Shown here: one piece after another, positions 48,892 to 55,980 of the stretch
Layout: each line of letters opens with the position of its first letter
Position numbering within the stretch: the first letter of the stretch is position 1
Assembly (NCBI GenBank): GCA_934446065.1
Contig: CAKSDP010000009.1
Location: 17,639-81,638, forward strand
Length of the DNA stretch: 64,000 nucleotides
Reading direction: 5' to 3'
Origin: an uncultured Eubacteriales bacterium
GTDB lineage: Bacteria > Bacillota > Clostridia > Oscillospirales > CAG-272
Position numbers and translations under genes: made by a program
Notes under the pieces: generated by a model
The model's input: the letters and a program-made list of their open reading frames with translations, nothing else
Told to the model about the DNA's origin: nothing
The model's database searches: none

Positions 48892-50115
48892 ATGAAAAAA
48901 ACAGAACTTAAAAAATACGCGTCGCTCATAGCGCGGACCGGCGCCGGGATCGTCAAGGGCGACGAGGTCATAATTCAAGCCGAGCTTGATCAGCCGGAAT
49001 TCGTAGAAATGCTGGTTACGGAATGCTACCGCGCCGGCGCAAAGAAAGTGACTGTTGAGTGGTCGCATCAGCCGCTGCAAAAGCTGCACGTGAGATACCG
49101 CTCGCTTAAAACCCTCTCCTCGGTCGAGGATTGGGAGGTTGAGAAGCTGCGCCGCCGCACAGAGGTTCTGCCCGCGATAATCTATCTGCTCTCAGAGGAT
49201 CCCGACGGACTCTCCGGCATAAATCAGGAGAAAAATTCCAAGGCTGCCCAGGCGCGTTTCAAAGTAATAAAGCCGCTCCGCGACGCGATGGAAAACAAAT
49301 ACAAGTGGTGCATTGCCGCTGTTCCCGGCGTAAAGTGGGCGAAAAAAGTGTTCCCGGGAATGACGTCGTACCGCGCGGTGGAATCGCTTTGGGAAGCAAT
49401 CTTCAAGACGTGCCGCATGGGCAACGATCCGATCGCCGAATGGGACAACCACAACCGCGACCTTGCCGAGAGATGCGAGCATCTGAATCGCGCCGGTATC
49501 GTAAGCCTTGAATACAAATCGTCGAACGGCACCGATCTCACCGTAGGCATGATCGAAAACTGCCTGTTTATGGGCGGCGGAGAGTACACCGAGGGCGGTG
49601 AATACTTCAACCCCAATATGCCGACCGAGGAAGTGTTCATAACTCCCATGCGCGGCAAAGCCGAGGGCATCGTTTACGCAACAAAGCCGCTATCGTACCG
49701 CGGCGAGCTTATCGAGAATTTCAGCATCCGCTTTGAGGACGGCCGCGCGGTCGAAGTCCACGCAGAGCGCGGCGAGGATCTGCTCCGTCAGATGATCTCG
49801 ATGGACGACGGCGCGTCATATCTCGGCGAGTGTGCTCTCGTGCCGTGGAATTCCCCGATCAACAACACGGGACTTCTTTTCTACAACACGCTGTTTGACG
49901 AGAACGCGTGCTGCCACCTGGCTCTCGGACGCGGATTCTCCAACTGCCTCAAGGATTACGAGAAAATGACGTTCGAGGAATGCACTGCCGCAGGAATCAA
50001 CGATTCCATGATCCACGAGGACTTCATGATCGGTGCGCCCGATCTCTCGATCACGGCAAAGCTCAAGGACGGCACCGAAATGCCGATATTCCGCGACGGA
50101 ACGTGGGCATTCTGA
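48892..50115 (+). CDS. M29-family metallo-aminopeptidase
   Basis: 407-residue cytoplasmic aminopeptidase of the AmpS/PepS/thermophilic aminopeptidase T family, which removes N-terminal residues from peptides. Family features: KKYASLIARTGAGIVKGDEV, GNDPIAEWDNHNRDL, SNGTDLTVGMIEN, MPTEEVFITPMRGKAEGIV (Glu ligand), YLGECALVPWNSPIN (Glu) and CHLALGRGFSNC (His), with a late MIHEDFMIG (His, Asp area). ATG 48892 follows AAAGGAAG; the frame from GTG 48841 has no ribosome site. Next to the alpha-galactosidase gene but probably unrelated in pathway. Confidence 0.92.
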   Translation: MKKTELKKYASLIARTGAGIVKGDEVIIQAELDQPEFVEMLVTECYRAGAKKVTVEWSHQPLQKLHVRYRSLKTLSSVEDWEVEKLRRRTEVLPAIIYLLSEDPDGLSGINQEKNSKAAQARFKVIKPLRDAMENKYKWCIAAVPGVKWAKKVFPGMTSYRAVESLWEAIFKTCRMGNDPIAEWDNHNRDLAERCEHLNRAGIVSLEYKSSNGTDLTVGMIENCLFMGGGEYTEGGEYFNPNMPTEEVFITPMRGKAEGIVYATKPLSYRGELIENFSIRFEDGRAVEVHAERGEDLLRQMISMDDGASYLGECALVPWNSPINNTGLLFYNTLFDENACCHLALGRGFSNCLKDYEKMTFEECTAAGINDSMIHEDFMIGAPDLSITAKLKDGTEMPIFRDGTWAF

Positions 50116-50124
50116 TAAAATCTA

Positions 50125-50153
50125 TTGCGCCGCACAATTTTGTGTGGTATCAT
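50125..50153 (+). promoter_or_regulatory. Alpha-galactosidase promoter with palindrome in spacer
   Basis: TTGCGC, 17 bases, TATCAT. The spacer is itself a near palindrome (CGCACAA-TT-TTGTGTG), the position of a repressor operator. The transcript starts about 20 bases before ATG 50180. Confidence 0.65.
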
Positions 50154-50179
50154 AAAATAAAAAACACACGGAGGTTACA

Positions 50180-52375
50180 ATGCCGATAAAATTTGACAGC
50201 GAAAAGAAAGTGTTCAAGCTTGACACTGTAAACTCAAGCTATATCATGGAGGTGTTTGACGGCGGTCACATCGTCAGCCTGTACTACGGTGCACCTATCC
50301 CCGACACCGATGATCTCGACTATCTGAGACTGCGCGAGTGCGCCTGCTCCTCCTTCAGCCCGAAGGTATACGGCGTCCGCGACGGCTCATATGCGCCCGA
50401 TATGTCGCCCGTTGAGTACCCGACGACCGGCATCGGCGACTACCGTCTGACCGCGCTCTCAATCGAGGCTCCCGACGGCTCGAACGTCACCGATATGCGC
50501 TACGTTTCTCACAAGATCTACTCCGGCAAGCCCGCGATCGACGGACTTCCGGCTACATACGCAAACTCCGACGACGAGGCTACGACGCTTGAGATCACGC
50601 TTCGCGACCCGCTGACCCACGTCGAGACGGTCATGTACTACACCGTATTCGAGAAGCTGTCCGCGATGGCTCGCAGCGTCAAGATCGTGAACGCCGGCGA
50701 CGCTCCCGTATCCGTGCTGAAGGCTGCTTCCGCCTGCCTGAATCTGCCGATCGGCGAGTACGAGATGATCTACAACTACGGCAAGTACGCAAAAGAGCGC
50801 AACATTGACCGCCAGAGGATCGGCTACCAGACTCAGTCCATCAAGAGCTGCCGCGGATCGTCCGGCCACAACTACACTCCGTTTGCGGCATTCGCCCGCG
50901 AAGGCGCAGGCGAGGAAAACGGCGATGTATACGGCGTTGCGTTTGTATACAGCAGCAACTTCTCGATCGATGCCGAGATGGATTTCTTCGGCTCGACCAG
51001 AGTTACCGTCGGCATCAACTCCGAGGGCTTCAAGTGGCATCTTGATCCGGGTGAGGAGTTCCACTCCCCCGAGGCGATCACGGTCTACTCCGACGCCGGC
51101 CTCGGCGAAATGAGCCGCATTTTCCACCGTCTCATCTCGAAGAACCTCGTTCGCGGCGAATGGCGCGACAAGAAGCGCCCGCTTCTCATCAACAGCTGGG
51201 AGGCTGCCGGAATGGGAATCAACGCCGACGTTCTCGACGCATTCGCAAAGTCCGCAGCCGAGATGGGATTTGAGATGCTCGTAATGGACGACGGCTGGTT
51301 TGGTCATCGCGTAAACGACTACACATCTCTCGGCGACTGGTATGTAAATAAGGACAAATTCCCGAACGGTCTTTCCAATCTTATAAAGAAGGTCAACTCC
51401 TACGGAATGAAGTTCGGTATCTGGTATGAGCCGGAGATGATTTCCGAGGAAAGCGATCTTTACCACGCTCATCCGGACTGGGTACTGCACAACCCCGGAC
51501 GCGACCGCAGCAACGCGCGCAATCAGCTCATGCTCGACATGACGCGCAAGGAAGTTCGCGACAACGTATTCGAGCAGATGGCTGACGTTATCGCAAACAA
51601 CAACATCGACTACATCAAGTGGGACATGAACCGCAACTTCAGCGAGGCGTACTCGACCGCTCTTCCCGCAGACAGACAGGGCGAGCTTGCGCACCGCTAT
51701 ATGCTCGGCGTATACGAGCTGATGGAGCGCATCCTTACCGCGTTCCCGCACATTCTGCTTGAGAGTTGCTCCGGCGGCGGCGGACGCTATGACTGCGGTA
51801 TTCTCTACTACTCGCCGCAGGTATGGACAAGCGACAACACCGACGCGGTCGATCGCGAGTACATCCAGTTCGGCACATCGCTGTGCTATCCCGCATCCTC
51901 GATGGGCTCGCACGTATCTGCAAACTGGCGCACCGACTACCCGATGAAGGGCGCTGTCGCAATGTGGGGAAGCTTCGGCTACGAGCTGAACCCGCTCCAG
52001 CTCAGCGACGAGAACAAGGAAGAGGTTCGCCGCCAGATCGCGGACTACCACAAATTCTACGATCTGATCCACTACGGTGATCTCTACCGTCTCGAGTATC
52101 CGACCGACGATCCTCAGCGCTGCGCGTGGGAGTTTGCCGCACCCGACAAGAGCGAGGCACTCCTGACCGTTGTGACGAATCTCCGTCCGCTCCACGCGGT
52201 CCACGTGATCCGTCTGCGCGGACTTGATCCTGACAAGCGCTACCGCGATGAGGAGGACGGACGCGTTTACTCCGGAGCCGCACTGATGCGTGCCGGAATC
52301 AGCACCTCCTTCAAGGAAGCGACTGTCGGCGATAAATCCGCATTCATGAAGCACTTCGTTGAAGTTAAGGACTGA
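50180..52375 (+). CDS. GH36 alpha-galactosidase
   Basis: Cytoplasmic retaining alpha-galactosidase for raffinose, stachyose or melibiose-type sugars. 731 residues, the usual tetrameric GH36 length, no signal peptide. N-terminal beta-supersandwich, then a barrel with MLVMDDGWFGHRVNDYTSLGD, GIWYEPEMIS, the nucleophile Asp in YIKWDMNRNFSE (about 480) and the acid/base Asp in LLESCSGGGGRYDCG (about 541), and a C-terminal beta domain. ATG 50180 follows GGAGG. No sugar transporter gene is adjacent. Strong codon bias suggests high expression when induced. Confidence 0.94.
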   Translation: MPIKFDSEKKVFKLDTVNSSYIMEVFDGGHIVSLYYGAPIPDTDDLDYLRLRECACSSFSPKVYGVRDGSYAPDMSPVEYPTTGIGDYRLTALSIEAPDGSNVTDMRYVSHKIYSGKPAIDGLPATYANSDDEATTLEITLRDPLTHVETVMYYTVFEKLSAMARSVKIVNAGDAPVSVLKAASACLNLPIGEYEMIYNYGKYAKERNIDRQRIGYQTQSIKSCRGSSGHNYTPFAAFAREGAGEENGDVYGVAFVYSSNFSIDAEMDFFGSTRVTVGINSEGFKWHLDPGEEFHSPEAITVYSDAGLGEMSRIFHRLISKNLVRGEWRDKKRPLLINSWEAAGMGINADVLDAFAKSAAEMGFEMLVMDDGWFGHRVNDYTSLGDWYVNKDKFPNGLSNLIKKVNSYGMKFGIWYEPEMISEESDLYHAHPDWVLHNPGRDRSNARNQLMLDMTRKEVRDNVFEQMADVIANNNIDYIKWDMNRNFSEAYSTALPADRQGELAHRYMLGVYELMERILTAFPHILLESCSGGGGRYDCGILYYSPQVWTSDNTDAVDREYIQFGTSLCYPASSMGSHVSANWRTDYPMKGAVAMWGSFGYELNPLQLSDENKEEVRRQIADYHKFYDLIHYGDLYRLEYPTDDPQRCAWEFAAPDKSEALLTVVTNLRPLHAVHVIRLRGLDPDKRYRDEEDGRVYSGAALMRAGISTSFKEATVGDKSAFMKHFVEVKD

Positions 52376-52403
52376 GTACGAACGCTTTTCAAAGAATCGC
52401 ACT

Positions 52404-52443
52404 GAAAAAGAGCAAGATGATAATTTCATCTTGCTCTTTTTTT
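52404..52443. terminator. Bidirectional terminator
   Basis: AAAAAGAGCAAGATGA pairs with TCATCTTGCTCTTTTTTT. Ends the alpha-galactosidase gene and murC. Confidence 0.88.
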
Positions 52444-52455
52444 ATTCAAAAGGAT

Positions 52456-53865
52456 TTACAACATACGCGTCACGGCGTTAATATCGCCTGCACCGATAAT
52501 GAGCAGCATATCTCCGGCACCGAAGTTCTCCTTAAGATAATCGGCAATGTCGCCGAAATCGGGAATGTACTGCGCATTCCCGCCGCGCGCCCTGATCTTG
52601 TCTACGAGAAGTGGCGCACTCATGCCGAGTGTGTCTGTCTCACGTGCCGCGTATATGTCGTTGACTATCACCTCTGTCACGCACGGATCCGCAAGAGCCT
52701 CTGCAAAATCGTCAATAAACTCCGCAGTCCGCGAATACGTGTGCGGCTGGAACACGCAGACGAGCCGTCCGCGCTCCATGTGCCTCGCCGTCGAGATCGC
52801 CGCAGCAAGCTCGGTCGGGTGATGCGCATAGTCGGTGTAGACCTCAGCTCCCGCCTCGGTCTTTCCGCAGAACTCCATTCGGCGCGCAGCCCCGTTGAAC
52901 CGCTCGATCGCCCGTATAGCGGCATCTGCGGGGATGCCGTTTTCCAATGCCGCCGCAATAGCGGCAGTCGCATCCCAGACATAATGCTCGCCCGGTATCT
53001 TCACGTTCACACGTCCGATAAGCTTTCCGCGGCACGCAAGGTCAAAATACACCTTGCCGCCCGAATATTCGATCCCGGTCGCGTTGTAGTCCGCCTCTGC
53101 GCACTCCACTCCGAACGTCACAAGACGGCCGCCGTACCCCGAAAGAGCACTCTTCACGTCCGTATCGCAAGCGTTCGCGACAACGATGCCGTCGTCACCC
53201 GTGAGCGCCGCAAATTTGCCGAACGAGCTGTGTATCTGCTCCATCGACTTAAAATAGTCCACGTGGTCAAGCTCGATGTTCAGTATGACCGCAGTCGTCG
53301 GGTAAAAATCGAGGAACGAGTCCATGTATTCGCATGCCTCGAAAATAAAGGTATCGCCATGTCCGATCACGTGCGTGCTGCCGACATCCTTCATAATAGC
53401 ACCGCAGCTCACCGTCGGAGATGCACCCGCCTCGGTGTATATTCCCTCGAGCATTGACGTAGTCGTGGATTTGCCGTGCATTCCCGACACGCCGATACGG
53501 TACTTGTATGTGCTCATGATGTACCCGAGAAAATCGGCGCGCGAGATTCTCGGAATTCCAAGTTCGACTGCGCGAACGTATTCCGCGTTGGTCTCGGGTA
53601 TCGCAACCGTGTAGATCAGCGCGTCAACACCGTCCATGTGATCTGCGCTCGACTCATAGTACACACGGATCCCCGCCTCCTCGAGCGACCTCGTAAATTT
53701 TGACGGCGTGCGATCGTATCCTGCAACCTCGTGCCCGCGCAGCATGGATATGTGCGCAAGCGAGCACATACTGACTCCGCCTATTCCGGCAAAAAACAGC
53801 TTCTTCTTGCCGGACAAAAGCGACGATATATATTCACGCCCGAAATGAGTGTTCGGTATTGACAT
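52456..53865 (-). CDS. murC: UDP-N-acetylmuramate-L-alanine ligase
   Basis: Adds L-Ala to UDP-MurNAc, the first amino acid of the peptidoglycan stem. 469 residues: FFAGIGGVSMCSLAHI (UDP site), ATP loop GVSGMHGKSTTTSML (about 112), ACEYMDSFLDFYP, LNIELDHVDYF, and C-terminal DYAHHPTELAA. ATG 53865 is chosen; AAAGGATAAC lies upstream. Stands alone away from the dcw cluster, a common position in Firmicutes. Confidence 0.95.
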   Translation of the reverse strand: MSIPNTHFGREYISSLLSGKKKLFFAGIGGVSMCSLAHISMLRGHEVAGYDRTPSKFTRSLEEAGIRVYYESSADHMDGVDALIYTVAIPETNAEYVRAVELGIPRISRADFLGYIMSTYKYRIGVSGMHGKSTTTSMLEGIYTEAGASPTVSCGAIMKDVGSTHVIGHGDTFIFEACEYMDSFLDFYPTTAVILNIELDHVDYFKSMEQIHSSFGKFAALTGDDGIVVANACDTDVKSALSGYGGRLVTFGVECAEADYNATGIEYSGGKVYFDLACRGKLIGRVNVKIPGEHYVWDATAAIAAALENGIPADAAIRAIERFNGAARRMEFCGKTEAGAEVYTDYAHHPTELAAAISTARHMERGRLVCVFQPHTYSRTAEFIDDFAEALADPCVTEVIVNDIYAARETDTLGMSAPLLVDKIRARGGNAQYIPDFGDIADYLKENFGAGDMLLIIGAGDINAVTRML

Positions 53866-53934
53866 AGTTATAGTTATCCTTTCTTTGCATTTGTGCCGCA
53901 CCGTCTGATATGTCCTTATGCGGCAAAAGGCAAA

Positions 53935-53979
53935 AGCGACAAAGTTTGGTCACGCTAAACTTTCTGTGTATATTATACC
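53935..53979. repeat. 45-base direct repeat, copy 1 (with hairpin)
   Basis: Begins AGCGACAAAGTTTGGT and ends TCTGTGTATATTATACC. Differs from copy 2 at four bases, all in the loop. The stem is AAAGTTT/AAACTTT. Confidence 0.85.
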
Positions 53980-53988
53980 ACGAAGAAG

Positions 53989-54016
53989 GAATGACGTGCT
54001 TGCACGATCATTCCGC
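53989..54016. repeat. Hairpin between the twin repeats
   Basis: GGAATGA-cGTGC-TT-GCACg-aTCATTCC, an interrupted palindrome between the two direct repeats. Confidence 0.6.
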
Positions 54017-54060
54017 CGAGGCCGTCAATAACACAGGCGCACAACGTGCGCGGGAGCGTC

Positions 54061-54105
54061 AGCGACAAAGTTTGGTGAAACCAAACTTTCTGTGTATATT
54101 ATACC
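54061..54105. repeat. 45-base direct repeat, copy 2 (with hairpin)
   Basis: Same ends as copy 1; here the stem is a perfect ten pairs (AAAGTTTGGT with ACCAAACTTT) around GAA. Loop changes keep or improve pairing, which points to selection for an RNA or DNA hairpin. Confidence 0.85.
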
Positions 54106-54317
54106 TCATTGCCGCCGTTTTGTACAGCCTTTTTTGTCGCAAAGGCGTGTTCATATCATAGACATATTTCGAGTAATTCCGTCAGAAAATATGGTGAATT
54201 TATAGAAAATAAACAATAAGTTCAAAAAAATATTTCATAAACGCTGTATTATTTTCATATTCCTTATGTATAATATGATTACAGGCAATACAAATACAGT
54301 CCTCAGGGGGGTACAAA

Positions 54318-54632
54318 ATGCAAATCACAGATGTAAAAATCAGAAAGCTTTTCGACGACGGGCCGATGAAGGCGATCGTTTCGGTAACATTCGACGGTCA
54401 GCTTGCGGTGCATGATATCAAAGTGATCTTTGCACGCGACAAGTATTTCATTGTGATGCCGAGCAGAAAAAATCCCGACGGGACGTATCGCGATATCGTT
54501 CACCCGATCAACGCAGCGTTCCGTGGCGAGCTTGAAAGCGCAGTGATCTCTGCCTACGATGAGGAGGTCGCAAGAGTCGCCGCCGAAATTGAAAATGAGA
54601 AGATGTCCGAAATCGAGACAGCGGAAGTCTGA
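54318..54632 (+). CDS. spoVG: SpoVG family regulator
   Basis: Small nucleic-acid-binding regulator of sporulation, septation and surface genes in Firmicutes. 104 residues: MQITDVKIRKLFDDGPMKAIVSV, then the core VTFDGQLAVHDIKVIFARDKYFIVMPSRKNPDGTYRDIVHPI and an acidic helical tail. ATG 54318 follows AGGGGGG. Monocistronic, ending at a strong terminator. Confidence 0.95.
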   Translation: MQITDVKIRKLFDDGPMKAIVSVTFDGQLAVHDIKVIFARDKYFIVMPSRKNPDGTYRDIVHPINAAFRGELESAVISAYDEEVARVAAEIENEKMSEIETAEV

Positions 54633-54647
54633 GTTTCGGAGTATGTT

Positions 54648-54681
54648 CGGGCGAGGTTTTCGGATCTCGCCCGTTTTTTTG
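54648..54681 (+). terminator. spoVG terminator
   Basis: GGGCGAG pairs with CTCGCCC, followed by GTTTTTTT. Confidence 0.85.
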
Positions 54682-54709
54682 CATTGCGCGTATTTTTTCA
54701 CAAAAGGTA

Positions 54710-54738
54710 TTGCAAAAACTTCACTTTTGTGATATACT
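54710..54738 (+). promoter_or_regulatory. tRNA-Trp promoter
   Basis: TTGCAA, 17 bases, TATACT, ending 15 bases before the tRNA. Confidence 0.72.
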
Positions 54739-54753
54739 GTATAAGTACGATAT

Positions 54754-54829
54754 AGGGGTATAGCTCAGTTGGTAGAGCAGCGGTCTCCAAAACCGCGTGT
54801 CCAGAGTTCGAGTCTTTGTGCCCCTGCCA
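54754..54829 (+). tRNA. tRNA-Trp (CCA)
   Basis: 76 bases with all arms: acceptor AGGGGTA with TGCCCCT, D arm GCTC-AGTTGGTA-GAGC, anticodon stem GCGGT with ACCGC and loop CTCCAAA (anticodon CCA), T arm CAGAG-TTCGAGT-CTTTG, and an encoded CCA end. Decodes UGG. Confidence 0.95.
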
Positions 54830-54848
54830 GTCGGCATTGCCGACATCC

Positions 54849-54883
54849 AAACCCGAATGCAGTTTTGCGTTCGGGTTTTGTTT
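54849..54883 (+). terminator. Terminator after tRNA-Trp
   Basis: AACCCGAATGC pairs with GCGTTCGGGTT, followed by TTGTTTATT. A small palindrome GTCGGCATTGCCGAC precedes it at 54830. Confidence 0.72.
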
Positions 54884-54921
54884 ATTCCACACAGGTGTGG
54901 ATTTGGTGCATCTGTTACGAC

Positions 54922-54958
54922 AAAAGCCTTGAAACCGCTCGGTTTCAGGGCTTTTTTC
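54922..54958 (+). terminator. Second hairpin terminator
   Basis: AAAAGCCTTGAAACCG pairs with CGGTTTCAGGGCTTTTTT. A second strong stop 40 bases after the first. Confidence 0.75.
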
Positions 54959-54982
54959 TGCAATTCGGTGCACGGTCCGTTT

Positions 54983-55087
54983 TGCGACACTGGAGGATGC
55001 AAAAACGAGCCCGTCTGGCAGGTTTACAACCGCGCGTATAAGCAGCATTATGCGAGGTATATGAAAAAGAAAATGACTGTTGCATAG
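54983..55087 (+). pseudogene. Possible 3' remnant of a DUF6076-like gene
   Basis: Thirty-four codons ending in a stop read CDTGGCKNEPVWQVYNRAYK then HYARYMKKKMT. This Cys pair followed by NEPVW-VYNRAYK--YAR--K-KMT looks like the end of the Cys-rich DUF6076-type proteins of Clostridia, by memory only. There is no start or upstream domain, only terminators, so if real it is a scar of an older gene. Confidence 0.3.
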
Positions 55088-55117
55088 TTTGAGCATTTGT
55101 CGCGCTATACTGTACAA

Positions 55118-55243
55118 ATGAGAGAAAAAGCGAGCTCGAAAAAGATGGAGTTTATAGTGAGTATTACACAGAAACCAGAAAACAGCGGGGGATATATGTC
55201 ATATTTTGAAAAATATTATTGCAAAAATGGACAAACATCTTGA
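55118..55243 (+). CDS. 41-residue ORF before the interrupted exporter gene
   Basis: Reads MREKASSKKMEFIVSITQKP and ends YYCKNGQTS. It lies in the AT-rich patch, 157 bases upstream of an ABC exporter gene on the same strand. There is no good ribosome site before ATG 55118 or the internal ATG 55145. A peptide substrate for the exporter is conceivable (charged leader-like start, Gly-Gly at residues 24-25 as in double-glycine leaders), but this rests on position and the GG only. It may equally be chance. Confidence 0.25.
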   Translation: MREKASSKKMEFIVSITQKPENSGGYMSYFEKYYCKNGQTS

Positions 55244-55399
55244 CAATAGTGTTGTTTTGTGATTAGATAAAATAACAAGAGTATTGATTTCTGTAAGAAA
55301 TTATTTTGTCTTTCGTAGAAGAACATATTATTTGTCTGACAAAACATCCTTGGACAGAATGGGGGAACTGGTGATAAAGTATTACACCATATAATAAAA

Positions 55400-55963
55400 A
55401 TGAAATTCAAAGAAATTAAACTCTGGTTCGGCGATCTCGCAATTATGCTTAAACCATACTGGAAATATGGGAAGCTGTACTCTATCATTTATATTGTATG
55501 GTCAGCAATTATAGGTACAATGTCGACAATGTTAGAGGTACTTCTGCTCGAAACATCCATCAACCAGTTGACCGCCGGAGAAGGATTTATTAAAGTAATC
55601 ATAACACTTGTAATCTTTTTTGCAGTACAAATCGGACTCGGTATGCTGGGAGATGGAATGGCATATTTTTATTTTAACATTAAACAAGCCAAGATTTCTG
55701 CTGAAATTGATATTGAGGTTTATAATCAAATCAGAAAAGTAGATTACAAATATTTCGACACTCCCGAATTCTATGACTCCTATACTCTTTCATATGGTCA
55801 ATATGCAGCGAAGTCCGCACAAACATTTTCATACTTTTCGGCTGCAATATCGTTAATCACAACAATCAGTACCCTTGTGGCTTATATTTTGTCATCCACA
55901 ATTTATGTACTCATTGTTACTCTTGTAACAGTGGTAATTAAACTATTTTTTACAAAGGCATAA
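55400..55963 (+). pseudogene. ABC exporter gene, 5' part, cut by mobile element
   Basis: 187 residues matching the start of an ABC-type exporter membrane domain: cytoplasmic elbow (KEIKLWFGDLAIMLKPYWKY), two membrane segments (about 25-48 and 65-92), coupling-helix region VYNQIRKVDYKYFDTPEFYDS and further segments to VTVVIKLFF. A full gene would have about 570-620 codons with an ATPase domain; this one stops where the mobile element starts, so it was very likely interrupted by insertion. Base composition is strongly AT-rich, unlike the chromosome on the left, so the gene itself was probably acquired. Rare A-ending codons are common. Confidence 0.75.
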
Positions 55964-55967
55964 TGCC
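55957..55967. other. Candidate insertion point of the mobile element
   Basis: GGCATAATGCC, an 11-base palindrome between the end of the exporter homology and the recombinase stop. Serine recombinases often act at short imperfect palindromes. The exact crossover needs the right end, which is outside the window. Confidence 0.35.
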
Positions 55968-55980
55968 AAGTGAAAAGGTT

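Larger units (their letters stand above)
53866..54317. other. murC-spoVG intergenic region with twin repeats
   Basis: 452 bases without a gene. Two 45-base direct repeats (53935-53979 and 54061-54105) flank a hairpin (53989-54016). On the minus strand each copy has a TATAAT box followed at once by a stem-loop; copy 2 has a fair -35 (TGTACA) at 17 bases and could start the murC transcript. On the plus strand TATAAT at 54269-54274 may be the -10 box of spoVG, with a poor -35. Confidence 0.6.

Noticed and set aside
54769..55087. Frames of about 90 codons running out of tRNA-Trp
   Set aside because: They start inside the tRNA and pass through two terminators. Only the last 34 codons look protein-like, and they are listed as a possible remnant.
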